This document shows positions 36,610 through 45,012 of a stretch of 64,000 bases of DNA, in pieces. The notes under the pieces were generated by a model, which was given only the letters and a program-made list of their open reading frames with translations, was not told where the DNA came from and searched no databases. The position numbers and the translations under genes were made by a program. The stretch comes from an uncultured bacterium (GTDB lineage Bacteria; Cyanobacteriota; Vampirovibrionia; Gastranaerophilales; Gastranaerophilaceae): positions 19,635 through 83,634 of the forward strand of contig CACZCH010000006.1 of the NCBI GenBank assembly GCA_902779645.1, written 5' to 3'. The stretch's first letter is position 1, and each line of letters begins with the position of its first letter.

Positions 36610-37179
36610 TTATATAAACTCTTTTAATTGTTCCTGCAATTTACTCCTTGCTCTTGAAATTCTGGATTTTACAGTCCCGATAGTTGTATTGGTAAGTTTT
36701 GATATATCTTCATAACTCAAACCCTCATATTCTCGCAAAACAATTACTATTCGCAAATTTTTAGGCAGACTTAAAAGCGCTATTTTGATTATTTTGTCCA
36801 TTTCTGAAAATAAACATTTTTCCCCGGGCTCACAACCGAGTTTGTCTTTTAGTTCCAAAATTTTATCTTCGTCGTAATCTAATTTTTCGTCTTTTGAATG
36901 AGTTTTTGTGTAATCATAATATGTATATGTAACAATATGGTTCAGCCAAGATTTAAAACAATGCGGTTCTTTGAGTGTCTTTATACATTTTGCGGTTTTG
37001 AGAAGTGCATCTTGAGTTAAATCGGCAGCATCTTGACGTTTTTCCGTAAGATATGAAAACATACCGAACACATTTTTCTGAATACGCCTGATAAGTTCTT
37101 CAAGCGCCTTAATGTCTCCTTCTTGTGATAGTTTTATGATAGCTGCCATATCACCCTTTTTGTAATCAAAATTCGGCAC
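36610..37179 (-). CDS. ECF-family RNA polymerase sigma factor
   Basis: 189 residues from GTG 37179, with GGAGA 8 bases upstream. Region 2: FSYLTEKRQDAADLTQDALLKTAKCI (quoted loosely), with the usual DLTQD. Region 4: LPKNLRIVIVLREYEGLSYEDIS and TIGTVKSRISRARSKL (helix-turn-helix), both characteristic. Group IV (extracytoplasmic function) sigma, held by the downstream membrane anti-sigma. Its target promoters are not known; no autoregulatory motif was recognised. Confidence 0.92.
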   Translation of the reverse strand: MPNFDYKKGDMAAIIKLSQEGDIKALEELIRRIQKNVFGMFSYLTEKRQDAADLTQDALLKTAKCIKTLKEPHCFKSWLNHIVTYTYYDYTKTHSKDEKLDYDEDKILELKDKLGCEPGEKCLFSEMDKIIKIALLSLPKNLRIVIVLREYEGLSYEDISKLTNTTIGTVKSRISRARSKLQEQLKEFI

Positions 37180-37268
37180 TGTATTTATCTCCGCTTTTAT
37201 TTTGCATAAAGTTAAGACTAAAATAAATTAGACAATAAGGGGATAAAATTAATTCAATACAAAAACGC

Positions 37269-37411
37269 GTCATTCTGAGGGAGATAACAATTTTAACCCG
37301 AAGAATCTTTTGCAAAAAAAACGCGTCATTCTGAAGGGCATAACAATTTTAACCCGAAGAATCTCATGCAAGCTTTGAAAGAGATACTTCGCTAACGCTC
37401 AGTATGACAGG
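37269..37411. repeat. GTCATTCTGA-type elements, copies 3a and 3b
   Basis: Two adjacent elements: GTCATTCTGAGGGAGATAAC at 37269 and GTCATTCTGAAGGGCATAAC at 37324. They share AATTTTAACCCGAAGAATCT. The second continues to GATACTTCGCTAACGCTCAG and TATGAC. They fill most of the 260-base gap upstream of the sigma gene. Confidence 0.8.
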
Positions 37412-37440
37412 TGTCGTGTGCATTTTAATCTAGGAAAAAC

Positions 37441-37893
37441 TTAGATATCTTCTAAACCTTTTGCAAGTTTAATAAATTTTTCTTTGATAATTTGCTCTAT
37501 ACCCTGCTCATTAAGCTTGTCGAGGACTTCTTGCGTAGAACCTAAACATATAACACTTTCAGCGCCGTATTGACTTCCGCGCTTAACAGCAGCGGCTTCA
37601 AGATATCTCTTATCTTCAGCACCCGGAACTTTCGGAACAGATATTTTTAGAAGAAAATGAGTTGCACTAAGCGACTTGTCAGGGTTTTCAAATTCTTCCC
37701 ATACAACGTCAAAATCACCTTTTGATGGTACAATATCTTTATTTTTTGCTTTATTTTTCAAATCCGAAACCATTTTTTTGACAAGCTCTTCCATTTTCTC
37801 AACTCCTTTTGTTAAGCCGCTATTTACATTACTCGGCTTAACTCCGCTAAATTTTATGTTGTTGATTTTGTTTTGATTAATTCTGTTATCCAT
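37441..37893 (-). CDS. hypothetical protein with N-terminal IKFSG motif
   Basis: 150 residues: an Asn-rich start MDNRINQNKINNIKFSGVKPS containing the short motif IKFSG, a lysine-rich helix, then a small alpha/beta region (ATHFLLKISVPKVPGAEDKR and YLEAAAVKRGSQYGAESVIC). No membrane segment. AAAGGA stands before the start. Family and function unknown. The N-terminal motif groups it with several other hypotheticals here. Confidence 0.65.
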   Translation of the reverse strand: MDNRINQNKINNIKFSGVKPSNVNSGLTKGVEKMEELVKKMVSDLKNKAKNKDIVPSKGDFDVVWEEFENPDKSLSATHFLLKISVPKVPGAEDKRYLEAAAVKRGSQYGAESVICLGSTQEVLDKLNEQGIEQIIKEKFIKLAKGLEDI

Positions 37894-37944
37894 ATTCTGT
37901 CCTTTATTTTATATTATTTGTGAGTAAATGTATAGTGGAATAAA

Positions 37945-38244
37945 TTAAACTTTTCGTCCAAATATTTTACATTTAATTTGTTCAATTTTTATGTCATAAA
38001 TTTCTGTACTTAAACCAACTTTTTCAGCAAGCTGTTTCATGCCCTTGTACTGTTTCATAATCATTTCCAAAATATTATATGAATCAAGCGGTATACCTTT
38101 TTGTTTTACTTGTTCAATAAATTGTTTTTGTACATTTTGTAAAATTCTTATTTGATTTTTAACAATTTCTTGTTTTTTTTGTAATGAACTTTCTATTTTG
38201 AACAGTTCTTCTAATTTATTAAATTGTTCTGTTTCTGTACTCAT
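37945..38244 (-). CDS. small coiled-coil hypothetical downstream of the giant gene
   Basis: 99 residues from ATG 38244. The AGGTG ribosome-binding site overlaps the stop codon of the giant upstream gene, so translation is probably coupled. The protein is almost entirely helical (FNKLEELFKIESSLQKKQEI, RILQNVQKQFIEQVKQKG), like a chaperone or immunity-sized partner. No known family. Its position makes it a candidate partner or protector of the giant protein. Confidence 0.65.
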   Translation of the reverse strand: MSTETEQFNKLEELFKIESSLQKKQEIVKNQIRILQNVQKQFIEQVKQKGIPLDSYNILEMIMKQYKGMKQLAEKVGLSTEIYDIKIEQIKCKIFGRKV

Positions 38245-38253
38245 AATTATCAC

Positions 38254-41200
38254 CTATATATTTAATTCAAATAGTTTCATCTCACTAAAATATGTTTTAT
38301 AAATATCCAATGGAAGTTCTATTCTAAACCTTGTATCATGTGGATTTACAACAAAAACAGTTTTTGATGTTTCATCATAACCGTCTATTCGATAGGCATG
38401 TCCGTTGTGTAAATCATACTTTGAAGCTATCTCTCTTGGTATATTTACATCACTATTAATACCGGTTCTTAAAACTACATTCGGATTATCATTATATTTT
38501 ATCAATATTTCTTCAAATAATTCAGCATTACTAATTGTCGGCATTTCTCCGCTCTGCCCGAGAAGAAGTTTGAAGCCTCTTTCTTCCTGACCGCCGACAA
38601 TACTGTTCATCATTTTATTTAAGTCTGCAAGTGATGATATATCTTCTACTTTTTTCCCAGAACATACAAATGCAACGGCTTCCTCTAGTAGTCTTATACC
38701 TGTACATGCATCAGCATGTTTTGCAAAAATGCTATTGTCTGTTGATATCGGTTTTCCTTCTTTAAATGGTATCGCTTCTTTGTTTGGTAATGTTACATAA
38801 ACTGTTCCGTCTTTCTCAGAGAACAATTGAAGAAGTTTGGAACGTCCTGTTGGAGAGCTCATAAGAACATCCATTGTTGAAATTAACCAACAATCACCTA
38901 AAGCTCCTTGTTGTGTTCCAAATCGGTCTTGTCGAGGGAATAGGTTAAAATACGTTTGTAAAGATATATTCAGTTTTACTAATTGATTATTTTCTCTAAC
39001 ATGTAATACTCCTGCAATAGTACAAATTTCACCGGCAGGAACTTTATCCAAAATCTGTTCGAGCGGAGTATCTTTTGGGAATTGATTAATTTTAGCACCT
39101 TCTTTTATTGATTTAGTGTCTTTTATATAGTTTTTGGTAAAGAAATAATCTCCTTTTAACTTTTTAAAGTTTTCATAAGGTAAATATGAAATACCTGCTT
39201 CATTCATAATTTTAACTTTTTGATATACATTTTTCATAGATGTTAAGTTGTCTATACCTATATGATCAATCAACGATGCATTTGTGTCTAATATATAATC
39301 AAGTGCTTGTCTAAGGTCATTATTTTTTCTTGCTTTTTGAATTAAATGCAAATCCCATTTTCTATCTTTTTCTAAAAATTTGAGTGCAAGATTAAAGTCG
39401 TTGTCATCTTTTACATATTGTAATACTTCGTTTATATTAACATTCGGATATTTTTGTTTCAAAATTTTGACATATTGTTTTGTATTTGGATTCGCACTAA
39501 TTTCTTCAACTACTGTTTTAAAAGTTAGTGTTCTTTCAAAAAATCCAAATTTTTTCTTTGTTAAAATATCTGATAATTTTTGAATATCGGAATCGTTTTC
39601 TATAAATTGAAGAACTTGTTTTATTTGAGTAGAGGTATTAATTATTTTTGAACCGTCTTTATTTTGATAATTTATAAGCATTTTTACTGCAGTTCTTTTG
39701 GGTTCACTATCTGATATTTCCATTAAATAACTTAATCTGTCTTGATTATTAGTTTTGTAAAAATCAACAATAAATTTAAAATAGTCAATTGAAGATTGAT
39801 CATTTAGATATTCTAAAAGACTGCTAGTAATTTCTATTTGCTTGTCTTGTTTTTTATTTTTATTGAATTCATTTATAAATTTTATAGCCTCAAGTTTACA
39901 TGGATCATTGGCCAAATCTATGAAAGTTTTGTAATTGTAAATTGGTTTACCGGTATAATATTTCTGCAACTCTGTTACTATTTCAGGATTACTAATATGT
40001 TGAGCATATTGCATAGCTTCAATCACATCTTCTCCGGAGAAAAATTTTCTTGCATTATCTGCTACAAAACTTAAATAATCTCTGTTTTTCTTACATTCTG
40101 CCAAGATTTCTTTAATATCTGAACGTACATCAGAAACATATATTTCTGTTTCATTCTTATTATCAGAGGTTTTCGCTTCAAACATAGCGTTTACAATTTT
40201 TATATCTTCTGGTGTTTCGATAAAATCTAATACATCTTCTATTGCTCTATCTATATCGTGTCTGTTCATTTGTTCATAAATAAAATACTTTTTGTCCTTA
40301 TACTTAAGTAATTCTACAATAGCTGCTCGTTGAACAGGAGTTTTAGCTTTTTGTGCAATATGAAATAAAGAATTGTTAAAGTATGCTTCAACGGTTCCTT
40401 GTCCGTATTCCGTTTCAATTTTCTCTGTTATTGTTTTAATATTTTTATCAAAATCAAAACCGTTAATTTCTTTAGAAAGAACTTTTATAATACTCTCACT
40501 TGACATTTTTTGTGACGGCAAAAGTTTATCCATTAATTCTTCTGCTCTAAGAATCTTTTCAGGAGTATCTAATTCTGCTTTTAAAATATTAAAATTACTA
40601 TCATCCATATTTGTAGTTTCAAATATTTTATTGAGCAAATTAAAATAAGGAGAATCAATATTTGTAACTAATGTTCTTATCCAGCTTCTTGTACTGCCAT
40701 ATTTTTTATATAGTTTTGTAATTATTTCGGCATCTTTTGTACTTTGTAGCTTTGGCATAATTTCTCCTATACTAAATCCGTCAATGTGTTTATCTTTTCC
40801 TGAATAATCTTTATATGTACATTCTAACAATTTATTTAATATAGGTATTTGATGTTTATACTGTACAGAGTTTACAATATATTTTTTGTCCCATTCATCA
40901 AAACCAAATCTATCTATCATTTGTGTTAAATTTTTAATGTCTTCAATGTCAGTTTTTTCATTTATTTTTACACTTGATTCAGGCAAGATTTGCTCTTGTG
41001 ATTTTGCGGTTTTTTCTACCTCGGTATTAAATTCCTCTAAAGCTCTTTCGGGGGTTATCAGTCCGTCTTTGATACCTTCACCGTAAAAATGCAGCGCCAT
41101 TAGATTTTTAGCTTCTAAGCGTTTGTCAAATTTGTATGAACGTTTTATACCGTCTTTATCGGTATAGTTTTCGTAATCCTCAAGTTTCGGCTCTTTTGAT

Positions 41201-44200
41201 TCAAAGCCGAGTTCAAGTCTGCGAAGGTGTGTATAATAATCCGTAAAATATTTGTTAAGCTGTTTGTATGCGTGTTTTGGCATTACATGTTCATCTATCA
41301 AATCCGCTATCGGCTTATACAAAACTTCAAGTTCGGGATATTGCGCCCAAGGGTGTTTACCTGTTCTTAAATCATAAGGAAGATGTTCAGCTTCAGCAAA
41401 TTCGTTTACAAGTTCTCCCCTATACTGCCACTCAATAACTTCGCCTGTTTTAGTTTCAAAGTTTATTTGGAGTGCCGTATAACCTGACGGCTGTTTCTTT
41501 GTTGAAGCACCGTCAACAAATTCGGTAGTAGCTTTCGGGTCAATCTCTTTTGCAAGTTTTATAAACTCAACATCTACACCCATCTTTGCAGCTTCATATT
41601 TTAACTTGTGCATCTGCGCAGGAGTGAAAATCGGAATACCATCTTCTGAATAATAATTAGAAATTCTGACAGCTGTTAAGTCTTTGCCCTCTTCTTTAGC
41701 TTTTCTCATTGCTTCTAAAAGTTGTATTCTTACAGGTTCTGACTGAAGCTCTGCGGCTTTGAGTTCTGCTTGGTGCATTTTTACTTTCGCTTCTTCTAAT
41801 TTTCCTTGAGCTTTTAGAGCATTAGCTTCTTTGATAATCGAAGCGACTTCGGGGTGTTTAGTATAATCACCTATTTCAAATACGGTTCTGCAAGCATATT
41901 TATCTCTAACATCTTTAAACGCATCAAAAAGCGTTTTAGTAGTATATGTTTCGCCTTTCTTTTTAGCTTCCGCTTCGTCTGAGATTGCGTCTTTTATGAA
42001 GTTTGCTATTTTGTCTCTTGTACTCCATTCGCCTTTAATACGATGACCGAATCTGCCGATTTTTGGGTCTGAAATACCTATCTCACCTGCCTGTTCAGTA
42101 AAATATCCTTCCAAGTTATCATAATGGTCATTGAGATAGTTAACAACCGCATCAATCTGTTTATCCGTAACATCTTGAACCTTCGGAGGATTAGTTAACA
42201 TATCTAATACAATTTGTAATTCTTCCGCTTTTTGAGGTTCAGTTTTTCTTAATTTTTCAATCTCTATTTCAAGTTCTTTAACTTTTTCAGGGTTTTCCAA
42301 ATGTTTACCAACCTCAAAAATCTTGTTACCAAGCTCTGTATATGGAGTAAGAGGTTTAGAATATCTTTGGTCAGTTACACTTTTGTTTCCCTCAGCCACT
42401 TTAGAGCTAACAGGAGTTGCTTGATGAGAAGTTTCGTTACCTTTTACCCCTTTATTTACCCCTTCGTCTTCAGGGTATTCTTTTTTAATATCAGGGTCTT
42501 TAAGCAAAGCTGTCAGCTCTTCGGCTTCTTTTGGAGTCAAGCCTTGAGTTTTCTCTTTATGCCTTAATACTCTATATCTGTCTCCTTTCATACCCAAATG
42601 CGCGGCATCCTTAATATCACCGCCCATGCCTGCTAAGATACCGATTAAGTTGGACTGAAGGAGTGACATCCAATCGTCTTGTGTATCAAGAACCCCCATC
42701 ATTACCAAGTCACCCGCATATGAAATAATAAAATCAGCACTCAATTTTACACCGGCTGCTTTCATGAAACTCTTTAAATATTCAGGGTTTGCAAACACTT
42801 GTTTTAATGCTTCAACTCTGTTACCTTTTACCATCTCTTTTTTTAAAACTTCCGCAAGCTTTTTGTCTATAAGTTTATGAAAAGCTTTCATACCTGTTTT
42901 AGCGGCTTTCATACCTACTACAAATCCGCCTGCATTCATAACAAGAGTTTTACTAAGTTCTTCTATTTCTTCTTTATCAAGATTAGTTCTAGTACTTGCT
43001 TCATATAACCCTAACCCGCTTTCAGCCGCCATACCGCCAATTGCAAGAGTATTACCTACCGTAACCATTGCCGCTCCTATCGGTGCGGCAGGAGTAAAGC
43101 AAAGTATTCCTCCTACAACAGTCAAACCCATACCGGTCATTGATACATCACCGGTATATCTCTGAATAAAAGTTTGGTTATCTTCTGCCATTGCAGAAGT
43201 CAGTTCTTGGGTGAATTCGTGACCATAGGCTTGAGTATATGCAGATTCTACTTGTTCGGAGATTGATGTAAGTACATCTTCTACCTCACCGCCTAAAGTG
43301 TCCTTTAATTGTTCGCTTAACTTTTTGTCCTCCAATCTTAGAAGCTGTCTCAAAACAGAATTCTTTTCCGAGTCGCTTTTTAGGTTTGATAAATCTAAAG
43401 AAAGATTTCCGTTTTCGTCAGAAACAACTGAGATTTTAAGGTTGTTTTCAGATATTAGTTTTTCAAGTTCTTGTTTTGCCAAATACGGTTCAAATACATT
43501 CTCATAATATGCAGAAAATAATGCCGTAACTTTTTCTGCTTGTTTTTCAGGATTTGGTTGAGAATTGTTGTATATAACTCCGCCGTTTATTCCATATTTT
43601 GAAACTGATTCATTTTGATAAAAGTTCAGTAATTCATCACTTCCAGTCTTGAAGGATTGATATTTATTATATGCACTTGTTACAAAGTTAGTTTTTTGAT
43701 TTTGTCTTAAATAATTTTCTACTTTTGCTTTTGAATACTCTTGATTGCGCTCAAATTTGAATACTTCTTCAAAAGTCATTGGCTCTGCTGTATTATATTC
43801 TTCCGGGACAGGTGCTTTTACACTATATGCTATTTTCTGTCTGTAATTAGGTTCCACTTTTGAATCTTTTAGGTCTTTTGCTTTCATTTTTGCGTAAATA
43901 CCTTCAAGAAATTTCTCACACCCTTTATCAGTAGTCACCAATAAAGTTCTTTGCATATTTTTCAGTTCTTCTAAAGATTCTATTTGGTTGACCATTGTAT
44001 TGATATAGAATTCCATTTGCTCATAAAGTTGTTTTCTCGATAAATTTTCTTTATCTTTTATTCTGTCAATAAAATCAATTCCTGCAGAATCTTTTCTAAG
44101 CAGTCTCCTTTTTATCATTATTTTGAGGTGTTCTCTGTTTTGTAAGAAGTATTCTTTCTTGCCTAGTTTTCCTTCTTTAGCTGATGTTAAATTTTGACAC

Positions 44201-44883
44201 CCGATTTCTTGTATAGCAATAGCTTCTTCTATATTAGTTAAAGAAAGTTGAGCCATATCTTCCAAATTATCAATCAAAAAATATGACAACAGACCTGTAA
44301 ATGGTGCTGTATATAATGAAACATTTTTAATTTTTTGGAGCAAATCAGGATGATTGTACATATAATTTTTAAATTTGTTGTACTTTTCCCCTACTTTACC
44401 GTTATCTACATCAAATAAAATGCCTCGGCTGTTTGCAAGATCCTCATTTATAGTCTGAATAATTTTCTCTTGCGCTTGTTCTTCTGTAAGGTTTACATTA
44501 AAAGGGACTTTATCAAGTGTTAATGGTTCTTTTGCGGTTTCCTCTTCCGGTTTTACAAGTTTTGATAAAAATTCAAAAAGGTCTGATGCATTTATATTTA
44601 AATCTTTAAATTCTTTATTTGCTCCAATAAACTCTTCGGCTTCATTCTGCTCAAATATAGATGTGTCTTTGCCTTTAGAAGATTGTGCGGCTTTTTGCAT
44701 CGTAATAAAAAGAGAATTTAACTCTGTCTTATCTAACTTTTCATCACCGTTAGTATTAAATATATTAAAAATCTTCTCTAAGGCACTATTATTTGTAAGG
44801 TCACTTTTCTTAAGCTCCTTAAGGTTTTCTAAACTAAATTTCTTCCCGTTATTTGATTGTAACCAGAATTCGTTTAATCCCAT
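38254..44883 (-). CDS. giant multidomain protein: EF-hand, hydrophobic core, RelA/SpoT-like region, C-terminal calpain-type protease
   Basis: 2209 residues. An EF-hand-like loop NTNGDEKLDKTE lies at about 41-52. Gly/Ala-rich hydrophobic segments (about 580-625 and 725-755) could span or insert into membranes. A RelA/SpoT-like nucleotidyltransferase pattern follows: RIKGEWS (R948), DKYACR (D994-R999), GYTALQ (G1134) and EWQYR...AEAEH (E1151-H1167). A long helical region leads to a calpain-type domain: QGALGDCW (Cys1998), NGHAYRIDGYD (His2162) and VVNPHD (Asn2180), all three catalytic residues present. No classical signal peptide. A sigma-28-like promoter lies upstream. It resembles a secreted polymorphic toxin or effector in layout; its real role is unknown. 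Confidence 0.8.
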   Translation of the reverse strand: MGLNEFWLQSNNGKKFSLENLKELKKSDLTNNSALEKIFNIFNTNGDEKLDKTELNSLFITMQKAAQSSKGKDTSIFEQNEAEEFIGANKEFKDLNINASDLFEFLSKLVKPEEETAKEPLTLDKVPFNVNLTEEQAQEKIIQTINEDLANSRGILFDVDNGKVGEKYNKFKNYMYNHPDLLQKIKNVSLYTAPFTGLLSYFLIDNLEDMAQLSLTNIEEAIAIQEIGCQNLTSAKEGKLGKKEYFLQNREHLKIMIKRRLLRKDSAGIDFIDRIKDKENLSRKQLYEQMEFYINTMVNQIESLEELKNMQRTLLVTTDKGCEKFLEGIYAKMKAKDLKDSKVEPNYRQKIAYSVKAPVPEEYNTAEPMTFEEVFKFERNQEYSKAKVENYLRQNQKTNFVTSAYNKYQSFKTGSDELLNFYQNESVSKYGINGGVIYNNSQPNPEKQAEKVTALFSAYYENVFEPYLAKQELEKLISENNLKISVVSDENGNLSLDLSNLKSDSEKNSVLRQLLRLEDKKLSEQLKDTLGGEVEDVLTSISEQVESAYTQAYGHEFTQELTSAMAEDNQTFIQRYTGDVSMTGMGLTVVGGILCFTPAAPIGAAMVTVGNTLAIGGMAAESGLGLYEASTRTNLDKEEIEELSKTLVMNAGGFVVGMKAAKTGMKAFHKLIDKKLAEVLKKEMVKGNRVEALKQVFANPEYLKSFMKAAGVKLSADFIISYAGDLVMMGVLDTQDDWMSLLQSNLIGILAGMGGDIKDAAHLGMKGDRYRVLRHKEKTQGLTPKEAEELTALLKDPDIKKEYPEDEGVNKGVKGNETSHQATPVSSKVAEGNKSVTDQRYSKPLTPYTELGNKIFEVGKHLENPEKVKELEIEIEKLRKTEPQKAEELQIVLDMLTNPPKVQDVTDKQIDAVVNYLNDHYDNLEGYFTEQAGEIGISDPKIGRFGHRIKGEWSTRDKIANFIKDAISDEAEAKKKGETYTTKTLFDAFKDVRDKYACRTVFEIGDYTKHPEVASIIKEANALKAQGKLEEAKVKMHQAELKAAELQSEPVRIQLLEAMRKAKEEGKDLTAVRISNYYSEDGIPIFTPAQMHKLKYEAAKMGVDVEFIKLAKEIDPKATTEFVDGASTKKQPSGYTALQINFETKTGEVIEWQYRGELVNEFAEAEHLPYDLRTGKHPWAQYPELEVLYKPIADLIDEHVMPKHAYKQLNKYFTDYYTHLRRLELGFESKEPKLEDYENYTDKDGIKRSYKFDKRLEAKNLMALHFYGEGIKDGLITPERALEEFNTEVEKTAKSQEQILPESSVKINEKTDIEDIKNLTQMIDRFGFDEWDKKYIVNSVQYKHQIPILNKLLECTYKDYSGKDKHIDGFSIGEIMPKLQSTKDAEIITKLYKKYGSTRSWIRTLVTNIDSPYFNLLNKIFETTNMDDSNFNILKAELDTPEKILRAEELMDKLLPSQKMSSESIIKVLSKEINGFDFDKNIKTITEKIETEYGQGTVEAYFNNSLFHIAQKAKTPVQRAAIVELLKYKDKKYFIYEQMNRHDIDRAIEDVLDFIETPEDIKIVNAMFEAKTSDNKNETEIYVSDVRSDIKEILAECKKNRDYLSFVADNARKFFSGEDVIEAMQYAQHISNPEIVTELQKYYTGKPIYNYKTFIDLANDPCKLEAIKFINEFNKNKKQDKQIEITSSLLEYLNDQSSIDYFKFIVDFYKTNNQDRLSYLMEISDSEPKRTAVKMLINYQNKDGSKIINTSTQIKQVLQFIENDSDIQKLSDILTKKKFGFFERTLTFKTVVEEISANPNTKQYVKILKQKYPNVNINEVLQYVKDDNDFNLALKFLEKDRKWDLHLIQKARKNNDLRQALDYILDTNASLIDHIGIDNLTSMKNVYQKVKIMNEAGISYLPYENFKKLKGDYFFTKNYIKDTKSIKEGAKINQFPKDTPLEQILDKVPAGEICTIAGVLHVRENNQLVKLNISLQTYFNLFPRQDRFGTQQGALGDCWLISTMDVLMSSPTGRSKLLQLFSEKDGTVYVTLPNKEAIPFKEGKPISTDNSIFAKHADACTGIRLLEEAVAFVCSGKKVEDISSLADLNKMMNSIVGGQEERGFKLLLGQSGEMPTISNAELFEEILIKYNDNPNVVLRTGINSDVNIPREIASKYDLHNGHAYRIDGYDETSKTVFVVNPHDTRFRIELPLDIYKTYFSEMKLFELNI
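42441..42466. repeat. TTTACCCC repeat inside the giant gene, locus 6
   Basis: TTTTACCCCTTTATTTACCC then CTTCG, read on the minus strand as EGVNKGVKG near residue 810, between the hydrophobic part and the RelA-like region. The same peptide is encoded by the repeat in scpB. Confidence 0.85.
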
Positions 44884-44916
44884 TTTACTTTATCCTTACC
44901 CCATGTTTATCGGCAC

Positions 44917-44944
44917 ATTGAGGCAAAAACTTTAATTTTTTAGA
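44917..44944 (-). promoter_or_regulatory. sigma-28 (FliA/SigD)-type promoter of the giant gene
   Basis: On the minus strand TAAAGTTT (44937-44944), 12 bases, then GCCGATAA (44917-44924). Both elements match the flagellar sigma consensus exactly. The TAAA-to-GCCGATAA distance is 16, one more than the E. coli norm and within the range described for SigD. The giant gene starts 34 bases downstream. Confidence 0.7.
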
Positions 44945-44948
44945 TAAA

Positions 44949-45012
44949 TTGTTACAATTTGTTACAATTAGGCAAATATTGAGAGCAAAATGTTTTTATA
45001 TATGTATGGATA
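44949..45012 (+). promoter_or_regulatory. AGGCAA box 1 with two TTGTTACAATT units
   Basis: Two direct TTGTTACAATT units (44949-44969) lead straight into AGGCAAATATTGAGAGCAAA and TGTTTTTATATATG (44970-45005). It aligns without gaps to the boxes at 63412, 63912 and 54412 (minus). If TATATA is the -10, transcription starts almost at ATG 45006. Confidence 0.6.
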
